Source: Maribacter sp. MJ134 (GTDB lineage: Bacteria > Bacteroidota > Bacteroidia > Flavobacteriales > Flavobacteriaceae). Taken from it: a stretch of 64,000 nt of DNA. Under the pieces are notes generated by a model. That model had not been told where the DNA came from. It did not search any database and was given only the letters and a program-made list of their open reading frames with translations. Below are positions 18,124 through 26,273 of this stretch, piece by piece (position 1 is the stretch's first letter; each line of letters opens with the position of its first letter). Location: NCBI RefSeq assembly GCF_003970695.1, contig NZ_CP034570.1:2604001-2668000 (forward strand), read 5' to 3'. Both the position numbers and the translations under genes were made by a program.

Positions 18124-21100
18124 TTATCCCATACTTGGTGTCTCGTTCTTCCTTGGATGCTGCTTTTTGGCATTGAACACTTTTGTACTGGTCTTCATGT
18201 CAGCATATCTAGGGTCGGGAACGTAGTCTTGTTTCTGCATTTTGATGACTTCAATACTCAAAAAACCGAATTCACTAACCACTTTACCGTAAAAACGGTA
18301 GATTCCTTTACCCCTAAAACTATACTGTGCAGCTACAGGCGGAAAAAGAACCGTATCAAAAACTTTTCCTTGCTGATCGATTATTGTTGCAAAATGCATA
18401 CGCTTTCCCTTACTGGTACTCGTATGCTTAACCGTTACCAGATAGCCATAAATATCGATATGATGATTTAAAAACCGTGGTAGATCATCAACACATCTAG
18501 TATTTTTTGGTGCCTCTGCCAATAAAGCGAACGGACTGCAAAGACAGAAACCCAAAAGTTCTAGTTGTGTGAAGGCCATTTCAAGGTCCGTAGTGTGCAA
18601 TTGCGGAATCTTAAAATTTTGATGCTTTGGCGGAAATAGTTTTGGATGGTCAACTTTTACGTTCTTGTTCAGGAAGAGGTGTGCTTTCCAAAGCAATTTA
18701 TGTTTGTTTACTCCGGTAAACCGAAATGCATCGATACGGATAAGGATACTGATCTGGTCAACAGTAATAAAGACACGGTCTAAAAAACTTTCTAGGGAAC
18801 TAAAATTTCCATTCTCCACTCGTTCCCTTAAAATGCGCTCTGCTACACGGTTCTCCAACTCATGGAGGTAACCAAAGCCCAGGAAAATATCCTTTTCATA
18901 AATTACATTCTGCGTAAAACTTTTATTGATACAGGGCGGATGAATGGTGGCACCCAGCATCCTAGCCTCATGCACATAGAATTCGGCACGATAAAACCCA
19001 CCACCGTTGTTAAGCACCGCCACCATATATTCCAATGGATAGTAAGCTCTTAAGAACAGTGTTTGATAACTCTCTACCGCATAACTGGCGGAATGCCCCT
19101 TCGCAAAAGCATAACCTGCAAAACTGGCAATCTGATTCCAGATTTCAGAAATCAGTCTTTCATCGTAACCTTTCTTCCTGCAGTTCTCAAAAAACTTTTC
19201 CTTTACCTTTTGAAACTCCGCTCGCGAGCGAAATTTTCCGCTCATACCTCGCCGCAATACATCGGCCTCTCCTAGGTCAAGGTCCGCGAAAAGATGCGCT
19301 ACCTTAATTACATCTTCTTGGTAGACCATAACACCATAAGTATCTGGCATAATATTCAACATCACCGGATGCGCTAATTTCTCTGCCCTGCCTGCATTCC
19401 TGTGCCGTAAAATATACTCGCGCATCATACCACTTTTTGATACTCCAGGGCGAATAATGGAACTTGCCGCGACCAGACCCAAATAATTATCCACTTCCAA
19501 CTTTTTCAACAGCATACGCATAGCGGGCGATTCTACGTAAAAACAACCCATACATTGCGCTGTCTTCACGAGATTATTAATTGTCGGATCTTTTATAAAT
19601 CTCTTGACATCATGAATATCAAAAGTAACCGCCCCTTTAAACTGATTGTAAGCAATGATCTCTAATGATTCCTTTATTTTAGAAAGTCCTCGTTGTCCTA
19701 GAATATCAAACTTAAAAAGACCCACATCTTCGGCGATGACCATATCGTATTGCGTTGTTGGAAATCCTTTGGGAGGCAGGTTGGTCGCCGAAAACCAGTG
19801 CAAGGGCTTTTCACTGATCAAGATACCCCCCGCATGGATGCTTAGGTAATTGGGCATACCTTTGATAAGGCGACCGTATTTTAGGACGAGTAACGCTATT
19901 TCATCAAGCTTTGAAAAATCGTATTGCCCTTCAGAAAGGGAATCTATTTCGCTTTTTGGCAACCCGAACACTTTCCCCAATTCACGGATAACTCCTTTAT
20001 CTTTAAACGTTACGTAAGTACCAAGTAATGCTACATGTTCAAAGCGGTCAAAAATATACTGCGTCATTATTGGGCGATCACGATGCGAAAAATCGATATC
20101 GAAATCGGGCGGATTTGCCCGGTACAGGTTAATAAAACGCTCAAAATACAGGTCCAGGTCTATAGGGTCTACGTCCGTAATGCGCAAAAGATAAGCAACA
20201 ATGCTATTGGCACCGCTTCCCCTGCCCACGTAGAAAAACCCTTGTTTCCTTGCATGGGTTACAATGTCCCAATTAATCAAGAAGTAAGAGACAAAACCCA
20301 TACGCTTGATAAGTTTCATTTCTTTTTCCAAACGTTCCATAATACCTACTCCCCCATCAGGGTATCTGTAGGCCAGCCCCTGATGACATAATCTTTCAAT
20401 CATTTCCTCATCCTCTTCCCTAGTACCGCAATAGGTTTGAAGATTCTGAGGTTTTCTTTCTTTGGAAAAATCAAAGTGAATACTGCATGAGCTCATCAAT
20501 CGCTCCGTGTTTTCTAAAATAAAAGGGTATTCGGAAAAAGCGGTCACTAAATCTTTAATAGGGAACATTTTATTTTCCTCATCACTTTCTTCTGTCTTTT
20601 CCAACTTACTCAACAAAATATTGTTATCGATGGCGCGGAGCAATCTATGCGCATTAAAATCAGTCTTATTCCTGAAGGTGACGGGTTGTTGGACCACTAA
20701 CTTATCCTTCAATTTAGACAATCTTGAAAAAGGTAGTTTCCTAAGGTTTGTAATGGATATTCCAATAAATTCATTCGGAGCAAAAACTTTTTGATCATTC
20801 TGAAGTACCTGCTCAAAAGGATACACGATATAGGCGTTTTCAAACTTTGGGGCAATGGGAGCAAACACTTTTTCCTCATGGAGGTGTTCTGAAAGAAAAT
20901 TGTTCAACTCCAGATAACCTTCATTGTTTTTAGCTATCCCTATAAATTGTTGATTTACCCCGTTCCTAAAATCGATTCCCAATAAAGGTTCAATACCATA
21001 TTCCGGTGCTAACCGCACAAAATTGAGTCCGGCCGAAGTATTGTTAATATCCGTCAGCACCAGTTGTGTCACCTGATTATCTTGCGCCAATTGCAGGAGT

Positions 21101-21159
21101 ACTTTTTCGGAAAAGGTTCCAAAGCGAAGACTGTAATATGTATGACAATTTATATACAA
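18124..21159 (-). CDS. dnaE2: DnaE2-like error-prone DNA polymerase III alpha subunit, TTG start
   Basis: At 1011 residues this is much shorter than the replicative DnaE of Bacteroidota (about 1450) and matches the short, damage-associated C-family polymerases. It has an N-terminal PHP domain (from INCHTYYSLRFG), the polymerase core with the catalytic Asp pair in PPDFDIDFSHRDR, the fingers (YQEDVIKVAHLFADLDLGEADVLRRGM), helix-hairpin-helix and a C-terminal OB domain. The codon at 21159 is TTG and no upstream ATG is in frame before a stop, yet the N-terminus fits the family exactly, so TTG is the start. The gene lies 79 bases after dinB on the same strand. In characterised systems such polymerases copy damaged templates with low fidelity during the SOS response. 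Whether this one is ImuC-equivalent is inferred. Confidence 0.88.
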   Translation of the reverse strand: MYINCHTYYSLRFGTFSEKVLLQLAQDNQVTQLVLTDINNTSAGLNFVRLAPEYGIEPLLGIDFRNGVNQQFIGIAKNNEGYLELNNFLSEHLHEEKVFAPIAPKFENAYIVYPFEQVLQNDQKVFAPNEFIGISITNLRKLPFSRLSKLKDKLVVQQPVTFRNKTDFNAHRLLRAIDNNILLSKLEKTEESDEENKMFPIKDLVTAFSEYPFILENTERLMSSCSIHFDFSKERKPQNLQTYCGTREEDEEMIERLCHQGLAYRYPDGGVGIMERLEKEMKLIKRMGFVSYFLINWDIVTHARKQGFFYVGRGSGANSIVAYLLRITDVDPIDLDLYFERFINLYRANPPDFDIDFSHRDRPIMTQYIFDRFEHVALLGTYVTFKDKGVIRELGKVFGLPKSEIDSLSEGQYDFSKLDEIALLVLKYGRLIKGMPNYLSIHAGGILISEKPLHWFSATNLPPKGFPTTQYDMVIAEDVGLFKFDILGQRGLSKIKESLEIIAYNQFKGAVTFDIHDVKRFIKDPTINNLVKTAQCMGCFYVESPAMRMLLKKLEVDNYLGLVAASSIIRPGVSKSGMMREYILRHRNAGRAEKLAHPVMLNIMPDTYGVMVYQEDVIKVAHLFADLDLGEADVLRRGMSGKFRSRAEFQKVKEKFFENCRKKGYDERLISEIWNQIASFAGYAFAKGHSASYAVESYQTLFLRAYYPLEYMVAVLNNGGGFYRAEFYVHEARMLGATIHPPCINKSFTQNVIYEKDIFLGFGYLHELENRVAERILRERVENGNFSSLESFLDRVFITVDQISILIRIDAFRFTGVNKHKLLWKAHLFLNKNVKVDHPKLFPPKHQNFKIPQLHTTDLEMAFTQLELLGFCLCSPFALLAEAPKNTRCVDDLPRFLNHHIDIYGYLVTVKHTSTSKGKRMHFATIIDQQGKVFDTVLFPPVAAQYSFRGKGIYRFYGKVVSEFGFLSIEVIKMQKQDYVPDPRYADMKTSTKVFNAKKQHPRKNETPSMG

Positions 21160-21169
21160 ATTGAATATT

Positions 21170-21236
21170 AGTTGCTAGTTGCCAGTTACTAATTGTTCAT
21201 CCTTGTAGACAACGAGGAACTAGTAACCAACAACCG
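21170..21236. repeat. heptamer-type repeats and imperfect inverted repeat between dinB and dnaE2
   Basis: Three degenerate 7-base units (AGTTGCT, AGTTGCC, AGTTACT) occupy 21170-21190. The stretch 21184-21197 is roughly complementary to 21217-21229 (GAACTAGTAACC), so the intercistronic RNA could fold just ahead of the TTG start of dnaE2. I know no name for this element. Confidence 0.4.
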
Positions 21237-21238
21237 TA

Positions 21239-22453
21239 TTATTGTTTTCGGTGCGCAAGCACAATAGGCGGTTGCCCATTGAACGGGTTGTGCATTCGGC
21301 CTATGGTATTCTTGCCCATCGCTGAAGCGCGTACTACACTCTTATCCCCATATTTATTTCGGATGTGATCCATTGCTTGGTATAGGCTCAAGGCCTCTTC
21401 AGTATCTTCAAATAGATTAATTTGATAATTACCACTGACCAAATGACTAAACCGGATACCTATTAACCGTACTAACAGCCTTCTGTTATAAAGCGTTTTG
21501 AATAGCTCCAAAATCTTTGGAATCAGGATATGATCGGCACTCGTGTAGGGGATACGCATCTGCTTGGAATAGGTATTAAAATCGGAATACCTAATCTTAA
21601 CCGCAATACAGGCCGTTAACTTTTCCCCACGTCTTAGCTGGTATGCTAAATTCTCCGTCATGGCAATCAATAGACCCCTCAATTTTACCACATCAATAGT
21701 ATCCTTATCAAAAGTGCGTTCATTAGAAATAGATTTACGTTCACAAAAAGGAACGACCGGACTATGATCAATACCGTTGGCACGCTTCCAAATGATTCCT
21801 CCGTTCTTACCCAGTACGCGCTGCATAACATCTACAGGCATTTTTTGTACCGTGCCTACTTTCCGTAACCCAAGATTTCTAAGGGTTTGATAGGTTTTAT
21901 CCCCCACCATTGGAATTTTTTTAATAGAAAGTGGTGCTAAAAAATGTTTTTCGAGTCCATAATCTATTTTTAATTGATTGTTAGGTTTGGCCTGTCCCGT
22001 AGCCACTTTTGAGACTACTTTGTTCACGGACAACCCAAAGGAAATAGGAAGTCCTGCCTCATTGATGATTCGTTGCCGAAGCTCGGATGCATATTTATAT
22101 GATCCAAAAAAACGATCCATCCCCGTTAAATCGGCATAAAACTCATCGATACTAGATTTTTCAAACAGTGGTACGTACGCTTTAATAATATCGGTGACCA
22201 CATCAGAATGGGTACTATAGGTACCTGCATTACCTTTGATCCTAATCGCTTCAGGACAGAGTTCCTTTGCCATTTTCATGGGCATTCCGGAATGTATGCC
22301 AAATCCCCGTGTTTCATAACTACAAGCTGCCACCACGCCACGGTCACTGAGGCCTCCGACAAGTATAGGCTTACCTACTAAACGGCTGTCCAGTTTACGC
22401 TCTACGGACACGAAGAAAGTGTCTAAATCTAAATGTAAGATAGTTTTTTGCAT
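21239..22453 (-). CDS. dinB: DNA polymerase IV, Y-family translesion polymerase
   Basis: This 404-residue protein has the Y-family palm signatures: HLDLDTFFVSVE at the N-terminus (metal-binding Asp), ACSYETRGFGIHSGMPM, and SSIDEFYADLTG with the catalytic Asp103-Glu104 pair. Helix-hairpin-helix (VGDKTYQTLRNLGLRKVG) and little-finger regions follow. An ATG two codons further up (22459) is equally possible. DinB inserts nucleotides opposite damaged bases. It is the first gene of a two-gene unit with the DnaE2-like polymerase, and two palindromes lie directly upstream. This pairing replaces the imuA-imuB-dnaE2 cassette seen in many other bacteria; no lexA-like gene is next to it here. Confidence 0.93.
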   Translation of the reverse strand: MQKTILHLDLDTFFVSVERKLDSRLVGKPILVGGLSDRGVVAACSYETRGFGIHSGMPMKMAKELCPEAIRIKGNAGTYSTHSDVVTDIIKAYVPLFEKSSIDEFYADLTGMDRFFGSYKYASELRQRIINEAGLPISFGLSVNKVVSKVATGQAKPNNQLKIDYGLEKHFLAPLSIKKIPMVGDKTYQTLRNLGLRKVGTVQKMPVDVMQRVLGKNGGIIWKRANGIDHSPVVPFCERKSISNERTFDKDTIDVVKLRGLLIAMTENLAYQLRRGEKLTACIAVKIRYSDFNTYSKQMRIPYTSADHILIPKILELFKTLYNRRLLVRLIGIRFSHLVSGNYQINLFEDTEEALSLYQAMDHIRNKYGDKSVVRASAMGKNTIGRMHNPFNGQPPIVLAHRKQ

Positions 22454-22484
22454 AAGCATCCTGAAAAAGGGATAGCTAATTTAT

Positions 22485-22516
22485 GGAATAATTCCTATTT
22501 TTTGGATTATTTCCAA
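22485..22516 (-). promoter_or_regulatory. twin palindromic sites before dinB, candidate damage-response operator
   Basis: GGAATAATTCC (22485-22495) and TTGGATTATTTCCAA (22502-22516, core 22504-22514) share the pattern GGAnnAnnTCC on either strand, with centres 19 bases apart. They start 32 bases before the dinB ATG. The pair on one face of the helix suits a dimeric repressor that blocks transcription of dinB-dnaE2. The regulator is unknown. Confidence 0.5.
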
Positions 22517-22600
22517 TAAATAAAATATACTTTTTTAAATTGAATACTAATACCCAACATTTTAAGGCAATTAGCGTTAAGTAAAAACCAAACCATTAAC

Positions 22601-22629
22601 TTGTTGTTAAAGTCAAAAGTCTAACTTTA
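22601..22629 (+). promoter_or_regulatory. Bacteroidota-type promoter before the secreted two-domain protein
   Basis: TTG at 22601-22603 is followed after 18 bases by TAACTTTA at 22622-22629, one base off the -7 consensus TAnnTTTG. Spacing agrees with the flavobacterial rule (17-23 bases). The ATG lies 30 bases further on. Confidence 0.45.
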
Positions 22630-22659
22630 TATTAGCGTTTTTTCATACGTATCTAGATT

Positions 22660-23559
22660 ATGAAATTCCCCCATATCCTTTCTTTCAGTTTTTTATTTAT
22701 AAATCTCTTTTCTTGCTTTTCTCAAGAGGGGAAATCTGCGATTACCATCAATTATCCTACTCAAGGAACAGTGTGGTCCATACCCGAACTAGTGAAATTA
22801 GAGTGGGATGTTGAGCATATAGATACTACAAAATCTACACGCTTCTTTCTGGTTCGTGATGAAATGGTAGTTCAGGAACTAGGCTCCTATGAGAATAATG
22901 GTTTAGCGGAAAATATAGCACTAGCCAAAAATATTGGGTCTGGAGATAGATACCAAGTTGTTGGTATTGAATTATTTCCTAATGACAAGTATAACATCGC
23001 AAAATTTGTAACCCCATTTTTCTCTATTGTAAACGCGGCCTCGGATGCACGAAAAAAAGAACAGGAACAAGCATCGCAAGCAGCTATAGTTCCCAAGAAA
23101 AAAAGAGAAAAAAGAAAGAAGAGACCGAAAAAACAACCAAAAACCAAAACACAAAGTACACCAACGGCGATTACAAGCTCAAAAGAAGAAGCTAAGCCAA
23201 ACATCAGGGAAGAATTTGAGGGCAGAAAAATATCCTACACCAAAGAACTGAGTTTTACCAATGAAGACATTAGTATTAAAATATGGGACCACGGCAGGCA
23301 AGACGGGGATATTGTATCCATCTTTTTAAACGGTAATTCTATTGTGTCCAAACACTATCTGACTTATTGGAAAAGAGAATTCAAAGTAACCCTGGACCCC
23401 AATAAATCCAATGATCTTTTCCTGTACGCACACAATCTTGGCGATGCACCTCCAAATACGGTATCTATAGAGATCACAGATGGCGCCAAATCTGAAAACA
23501 TCATCCTTAATTCCGATTTGGAAAGCTGTGAAGCGGTAATGATAAGTGTAAAAAAGTAA
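22660..23559 (+). CDS. secreted two-domain protein with Lys-rich linker, function unknown
   Basis: This 299-residue protein has a signal peptide (to about residue 21, FSCFSQ). The N-terminal domain (about 25-125, ITINYPTQGTVWSIPELVKLEWD) resembles Ser/Thr-rich Kre9/KNH-like beta domains. A strongly basic linker of about 30 residues follows (KKKREKRKKRPKK), then a C-terminal beta domain (about 195-299) with ISIKIWDHGRQDGDIVSIFLNGN and LFLYAHNLGDAPPNTVSIEI. I have seen this C-terminal pattern in other Bacteroidota secreted proteins but cannot assign a function. A nucleic acid, polysaccharide or lipopolysaccharide contact through the basic linker is possible. The gene stands alone, with its own promoter-like sequence and a terminator. 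Confidence 0.7.
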   Translation: MKFPHILSFSFLFINLFSCFSQEGKSAITINYPTQGTVWSIPELVKLEWDVEHIDTTKSTRFFLVRDEMVVQELGSYENNGLAENIALAKNIGSGDRYQVVGIELFPNDKYNIAKFVTPFFSIVNAASDARKKEQEQASQAAIVPKKKREKRKKRPKKQPKTKTQSTPTAITSSKEEAKPNIREEFEGRKISYTKELSFTNEDISIKIWDHGRQDGDIVSIFLNGNSIVSKHYLTYWKREFKVTLDPNKSNDLFLYAHNLGDAPPNTVSIEITDGAKSENIILNSDLESCEAVMISVKK

Positions 23560-23560
23560 A

Positions 23561-23588
23561 AAAAGCCGAGACACAAATCTCAGCTTTT
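23561..23588. terminator. bidirectional terminator between the secreted protein gene and tRNA-Leu
   Basis: AAAAGC-C-GAGA (23561-23571) pairs with TCTC-A-GCTTTT (23578-23588) with one mismatch and a six-base loop. A-tracts and T-tracts on both sides let it work for the plus-strand gene and the minus-strand tRNA. Confidence 0.75.
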
Positions 23589-23596
23589 CTTTTAAG

Positions 23597-23676
23597 TACT
23601 CGAGGTGGGAATCGAACCCACACTCCGAAGAACTGGATTTTGAATCCAGCGCGTCTACCAGTTCCGCCACTCGAGC
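23597..23676 (-). tRNA. tRNA-Leu (anticodon CAA)
   Basis: The minus strand folds as a complete 80-base tRNA. The acceptor stem is GCTCGAG with CTCGAGT (first pair G-U) and discriminator A, the anticodon stem CTGGA/TCCAG with loop TTCAAAA (anticodon CAA at 23642-23640), and the T arm GTGGG-TTCGATT-CCCAC. The variable arm CTTCGGAG is the short extra hairpin of a class II tRNA, and D-loop GG and anticodon agree on leucine. CCA is not encoded. It reads UUG codons. Confidence 0.96.
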
Positions 23677-23766
23677 TTTCCCAAATAGGACTGCAAAACT
23701 AAAAAATATTTTGGTTTCACACCTAAAAATATAAACATTTATCCTTTAGCAACTCAAATTAATTTT

Positions 23767-23774
23767 TAAATTTG
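23767..23774 (+). promoter_or_regulatory. -7 box for prs
   Basis: TAAATTTG matches the Bacteroidota -7 consensus TAnnTTTG exactly. No clear TTG -33 element is at the expected distance. The start codon is 79 bases downstream, with a REP-like hairpin in the leader. Confidence 0.45.
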
Positions 23775-23791
23775 CACCTCCTTAGAAAACA

Positions 23792-23824
23792 CCTGTGCTG
23801 AGCGCAGTCGAAGTAGGGACTTCC
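23792..23824. repeat. REP-like palindromic repeat upstream of prs
   Basis: The stretch contains GCTGAGCGCAGTCGAAG and a small hairpin GAAGT-AGGG-ACTTC. The same core, in either direction, recurs directly after prs. From general experience this core is frequent between genes in Flavobacteriaceae genomes. It lies in the probable prs leader. Confidence 0.6.
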
Positions 23825-23853
23825 ATGTTTCAGAGGTCACAATATATTTGATT

Positions 23854-24795
23854 ATGCCATATCAAGTTCCAGAACCAAAAATATTTGCTTGTACCCAAAG
23901 TATGGTACTTGGCAAAAAGATAGCAAAAGCCTATGGAATGGAGCTAGGTAAAGTCATTACATCACGTTACAGCGATGGTGAGTTTCAACCTTCTTATGAA
24001 GAATCTATTAGAGGCACACGAATCTTTATCATTGGCTCTACCCATCCCGGCCCTGAAAACCTAATGGAAATGTTGCTGATGATAGATGCGGCAAAGAGAG
24101 CCTCCGCAAGACATATAACGGCGGTCATGCCCTATTTTGGCTGGGCACGCCAAGATAGAAAAGACAAACCTAGGGTTCCTATCGCTGCAAAGTTGGTTGC
24201 GAAAATGCTTGAAGCTGCAGGGGCAACACGCATTATTACTATGGATCTCCATGCAGACCAAATTCAAGGTTTTTTTGAAAAGCCCGTAGACCATTTATTC
24301 GCTTCAACACTGTTTTTACCCTATTTAAAGAACTTAGGCCTGGAGAATCTTACTATTGCCTCCCCTGACATGGGCGGATCGAAAAGAGCTTACGCCTACT
24401 CTAAAGCCTTGGAAAGTGATGTTGTGGTCTGTTATAAACAACGCGCAAAGGCCAATGTAATTTCGCATATGGAATTAATAGGTGATGTTCAAGGAAAAAA
24501 TGTGGTACTGGTGGATGATATGGTAGATACGGCAGGCACATTGACCAAGGCGGCCGATTTGATGATGGAAAGGGGCGCTATCAGTGTACGAGCAATAACA
24601 ACACATGGTCTGTTGTCGGGAAATGCTTACGAGAAGATAGAAAAGTCTAAATTAACAGAATTGATCATTACAGATTCTATTCCGATAGAAATAAAAAGTG
24701 ATAAAGTAAAGGCATTGAGTTGTGCTGATCTAGTTGCTGATGTAATGCATAAAGTACATAACAACAACTCTATTTCCTCCAAGTTTTTAATGTAG
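23854..24795 (+). CDS. prs: ribose-phosphate pyrophosphokinase
   Basis: The 313-residue enzyme makes PRPP from ribose-5-phosphate and ATP, the start for purine, pyrimidine, histidine and NAD synthesis. Signatures are SRYSDGEFQP, the ATP-binding YFGWARQDRK, the metal-binding DLHADQIQGFF and the PRPP-binding loop VLVDDMVDTAGTLTKA (around residue 221). The ATG at 23854 is chosen; the in-frame TTG two codons before it is unnecessary. It is followed by the L25 gene, a pairing common in bacteria, and both sides carry REP-like repeats. Confidence 0.96.
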   Translation: MPYQVPEPKIFACTQSMVLGKKIAKAYGMELGKVITSRYSDGEFQPSYEESIRGTRIFIIGSTHPGPENLMEMLLMIDAAKRASARHITAVMPYFGWARQDRKDKPRVPIAAKLVAKMLEAAGATRIITMDLHADQIQGFFEKPVDHLFASTLFLPYLKNLGLENLTIASPDMGGSKRAYAYSKALESDVVVCYKQRAKANVISHMELIGDVQGKNVVLVDDMVDTAGTLTKAADLMMERGAISVRAITTHGLLSGNAYEKIEKSKLTELIITDSIPIEIKSDKVKALSCADLVADVMHKVHNNNSISSKFLM

Positions 24796-24868
24796 CTTCG
24801 GCTGCGCTCAGCTACCGATGCTGAGATAATCTAGAGGAAATAAGGTGACTGTGCGTAGTCGAAGTCAC
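24795..24868. repeat. REP-like palindromic repeats downstream of prs
   Basis: GCTTCGGCTGCGCTCAGC begins on the last base of the prs stop codon and is the inverse form of the core seen upstream. A second unit, GTGACT at 24845-24850 with AGTCAC at 24863-24868, encloses GTGCGTAGTCGA, a diverged form of the same core. Together they could form stem-loops that end or stabilise the prs transcript before the L25 gene. Confidence 0.55.
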
Positions 24869-24904
24869 AAATTAGTTTTGAATTATTAATTTTTAATATA
24901 TATA

Positions 24905-25552
24905 ATGAAGTCAATTACAATTAAAGGATCAGAAAGAGAAAGCGTGGGCAAAAAGGCAACAAAGGCCCTACGTAATGCTGGAATGGTTCCTTGCGTAGTA
25001 TACGGAGGGGAAAAACCACTACATTTTTCAGCACCTGAATTAAGTTTCAGGGATTTAGTGTACACCGCCGCCGCACATACCGTAAAGGTTGACTTGGGTG
25101 AAGGGCAAGTAAGAGCAATTATGCAGGATATTCAATTCCATCCTGTTACAGATAAAATCTTACATATTGATTTTTACCAATTATTCGATGATAAAGAGGT
25201 AACCATGAACATTCCTGTTCGTCTTCAAGGGAACTCTCCTGGGGTTAGAAACGGTGGTCGTCTTTTATTTAGAAAAAGAAAACTGGCCATTAAAGCCTTA
25301 CCGGACAAACTTCCCGATTTCTTCGATATTGATATATCGAAATTAAAAATTGGCCAAAATATTTCAGTGGCTAGTTTGTTAAATGACGATTTTACCATCT
25401 TACACCCAGATAGTACTGTTGTAGTGCAGGTTAAAACTGCTCGTGCCGCCGTTGCTGTTGATGAAGATGAAGAAGAAGGAGAAGAAGGTGCTGAGGGTGC
25501 TGAAGGCGCCGAAGGTGCAGATGCTCCTGCAGCCGAAGCAGCTCAAGAATAA
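24905..25552 (+). CDS. rplY: 50S ribosomal protein L25/general stress protein Ctc
   Basis: This 215-residue protein is the long (TL5/Ctc) form of L25, which binds 5S rRNA in the large subunit. The N-terminal L25 domain ([24 protein letters not shown]) is followed by the C-terminal TL5 beta domain (about 95-180) and a strongly acidic Glu/Ala/Gly-rich tail (about 180-215) common in Bacteroidota versions. It follows prs and precedes pth, the conserved prs-ctc-pth order. A good terminator separates it from pth. Confidence 0.95.
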   Translation: MKSITIKGSERESVGKKATKALRNAGMVPCVVYGGEKPLHFSAPELSFRDLVYTAAAHTVKVDLGEGQVRAIMQDIQFHPVTDKILHIDFYQLFDDKEVTMNIPVRLQGNSPGVRNGGRLLFRKRKLAIKALPDKLPDFFDIDISKLKIGQNISVASLLNDDFTILHPDSTVVVQVKTARAAVAVDEDEEEGEEGAEGAEGAEGADAPAAEAAQE

Positions 25553-25575
25553 GAATTTTAATGTAAAGTTGATAG

Positions 25576-25612
25576 AAAGCATCCGCCAAATGGTGGATGC
25601 TTTTGTATTTTT
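25576..25612 (+). terminator. rho-independent terminator after the L25 gene
   Basis: AAAGCATCC-G-CCA at 25576-25588 pairs with TGG-T-GGATGCTTT after a very short loop, followed by a T-rich run to 25612. Confidence 0.8.
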
Positions 25613-25638
25613 ATATGTCATAAACCATATAAAAGTCA

Positions 25639-26268
25639 ATGTTCAAATATTTTTTATCGTTATTTGGTCACGATAATTTGTTGCTAGAAGAGAAAGACAG
25701 TATGAAAAAGTTTTTGATAGTGGGTCTTGGAAACATTGGGGATGAATATGCTGAAACAAGGCACAATATTGGTTTTAAGGTGTTGGACAATTTGGCGAAG
25801 AAAAAAGAATTTACCTTTGAAACCTTAAAGCTTGGTGATTTAGGCGTTTATAAGCTGAAAGGCAGAAGCATCCTTTGTCTAAAACCATCTACATACATGA
25901 ACCGGAGCGGTAAAGCCATTAAATATTGGATGGATAAGGAGAAAATACCCTTGGAAAATATACTCGTAATTACGGATGATATCAATCTTCCGTTCGGTAC
26001 TATTAGAGTTAAGACCAAAGGCAGTGATGGCGGACATAATGGATTAAAAGATACGCAGGAATATCTACAGACCACAAAGTATAATAGGTTTAGGTTTGGT
26101 GTAGGGTCCGATTTTGGTAAAGGAAGACAAGTAGAGTATGTCTTAGGCAAATGGACCGAAGATGAAGAACTTGCTTTAGAAGTACGGTTAAACAAATCTG
26201 TAGAACTTGTAGATTCCTTTGTGCTATCAGGTATTTCTAGAACTATGAACCAGTTTAACGGTTCGTAA
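25639..26268 (+). CDS. pth: peptidyl-tRNA hydrolase
   Basis: Pth frees tRNA from dropped peptidyl-tRNAs. Signatures are FLIVGLGNIGDEYAETRHNIGF with the catalytic His (residue 42 here, residue 21 from the inner ATG), KPSTYMNRSGKA and the Asp-containing DDINLPFG, plus GSDGGHNGLK. The start at 25639 gives a 21-residue extension (MFKYFLSLFG) before the canonical MKKFLIVGLGN at 25702. I recall similar extensions in Flavobacteriia, so the longer form is kept, but 25702 alone would give a full-length classical enzyme. The gene ends 5 bases from the convergent lipoprotein gene. Confidence 0.94.
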   Translation: MFKYFLSLFGHDNLLLEEKDSMKKFLIVGLGNIGDEYAETRHNIGFKVLDNLAKKKEFTFETLKLGDLGVYKLKGRSILCLKPSTYMNRSGKAIKYWMDKEKIPLENILVITDDINLPFGTIRVKTKGSDGGHNGLKDTQEYLQTTKYNRFRFGVGSDFGKGRQVEYVLGKWTEDEELALEVRLNKSVELVDSFVLSGISRTMNQFNGS

Positions 26269-26273
26269 GTAAG

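Noticed and set aside
18124-21159. Replicative DNA polymerase III alpha subunit
   Set aside because: At 1011 residues and paired with dinB it fits the short damage-associated type, not the much longer replicative DnaE.
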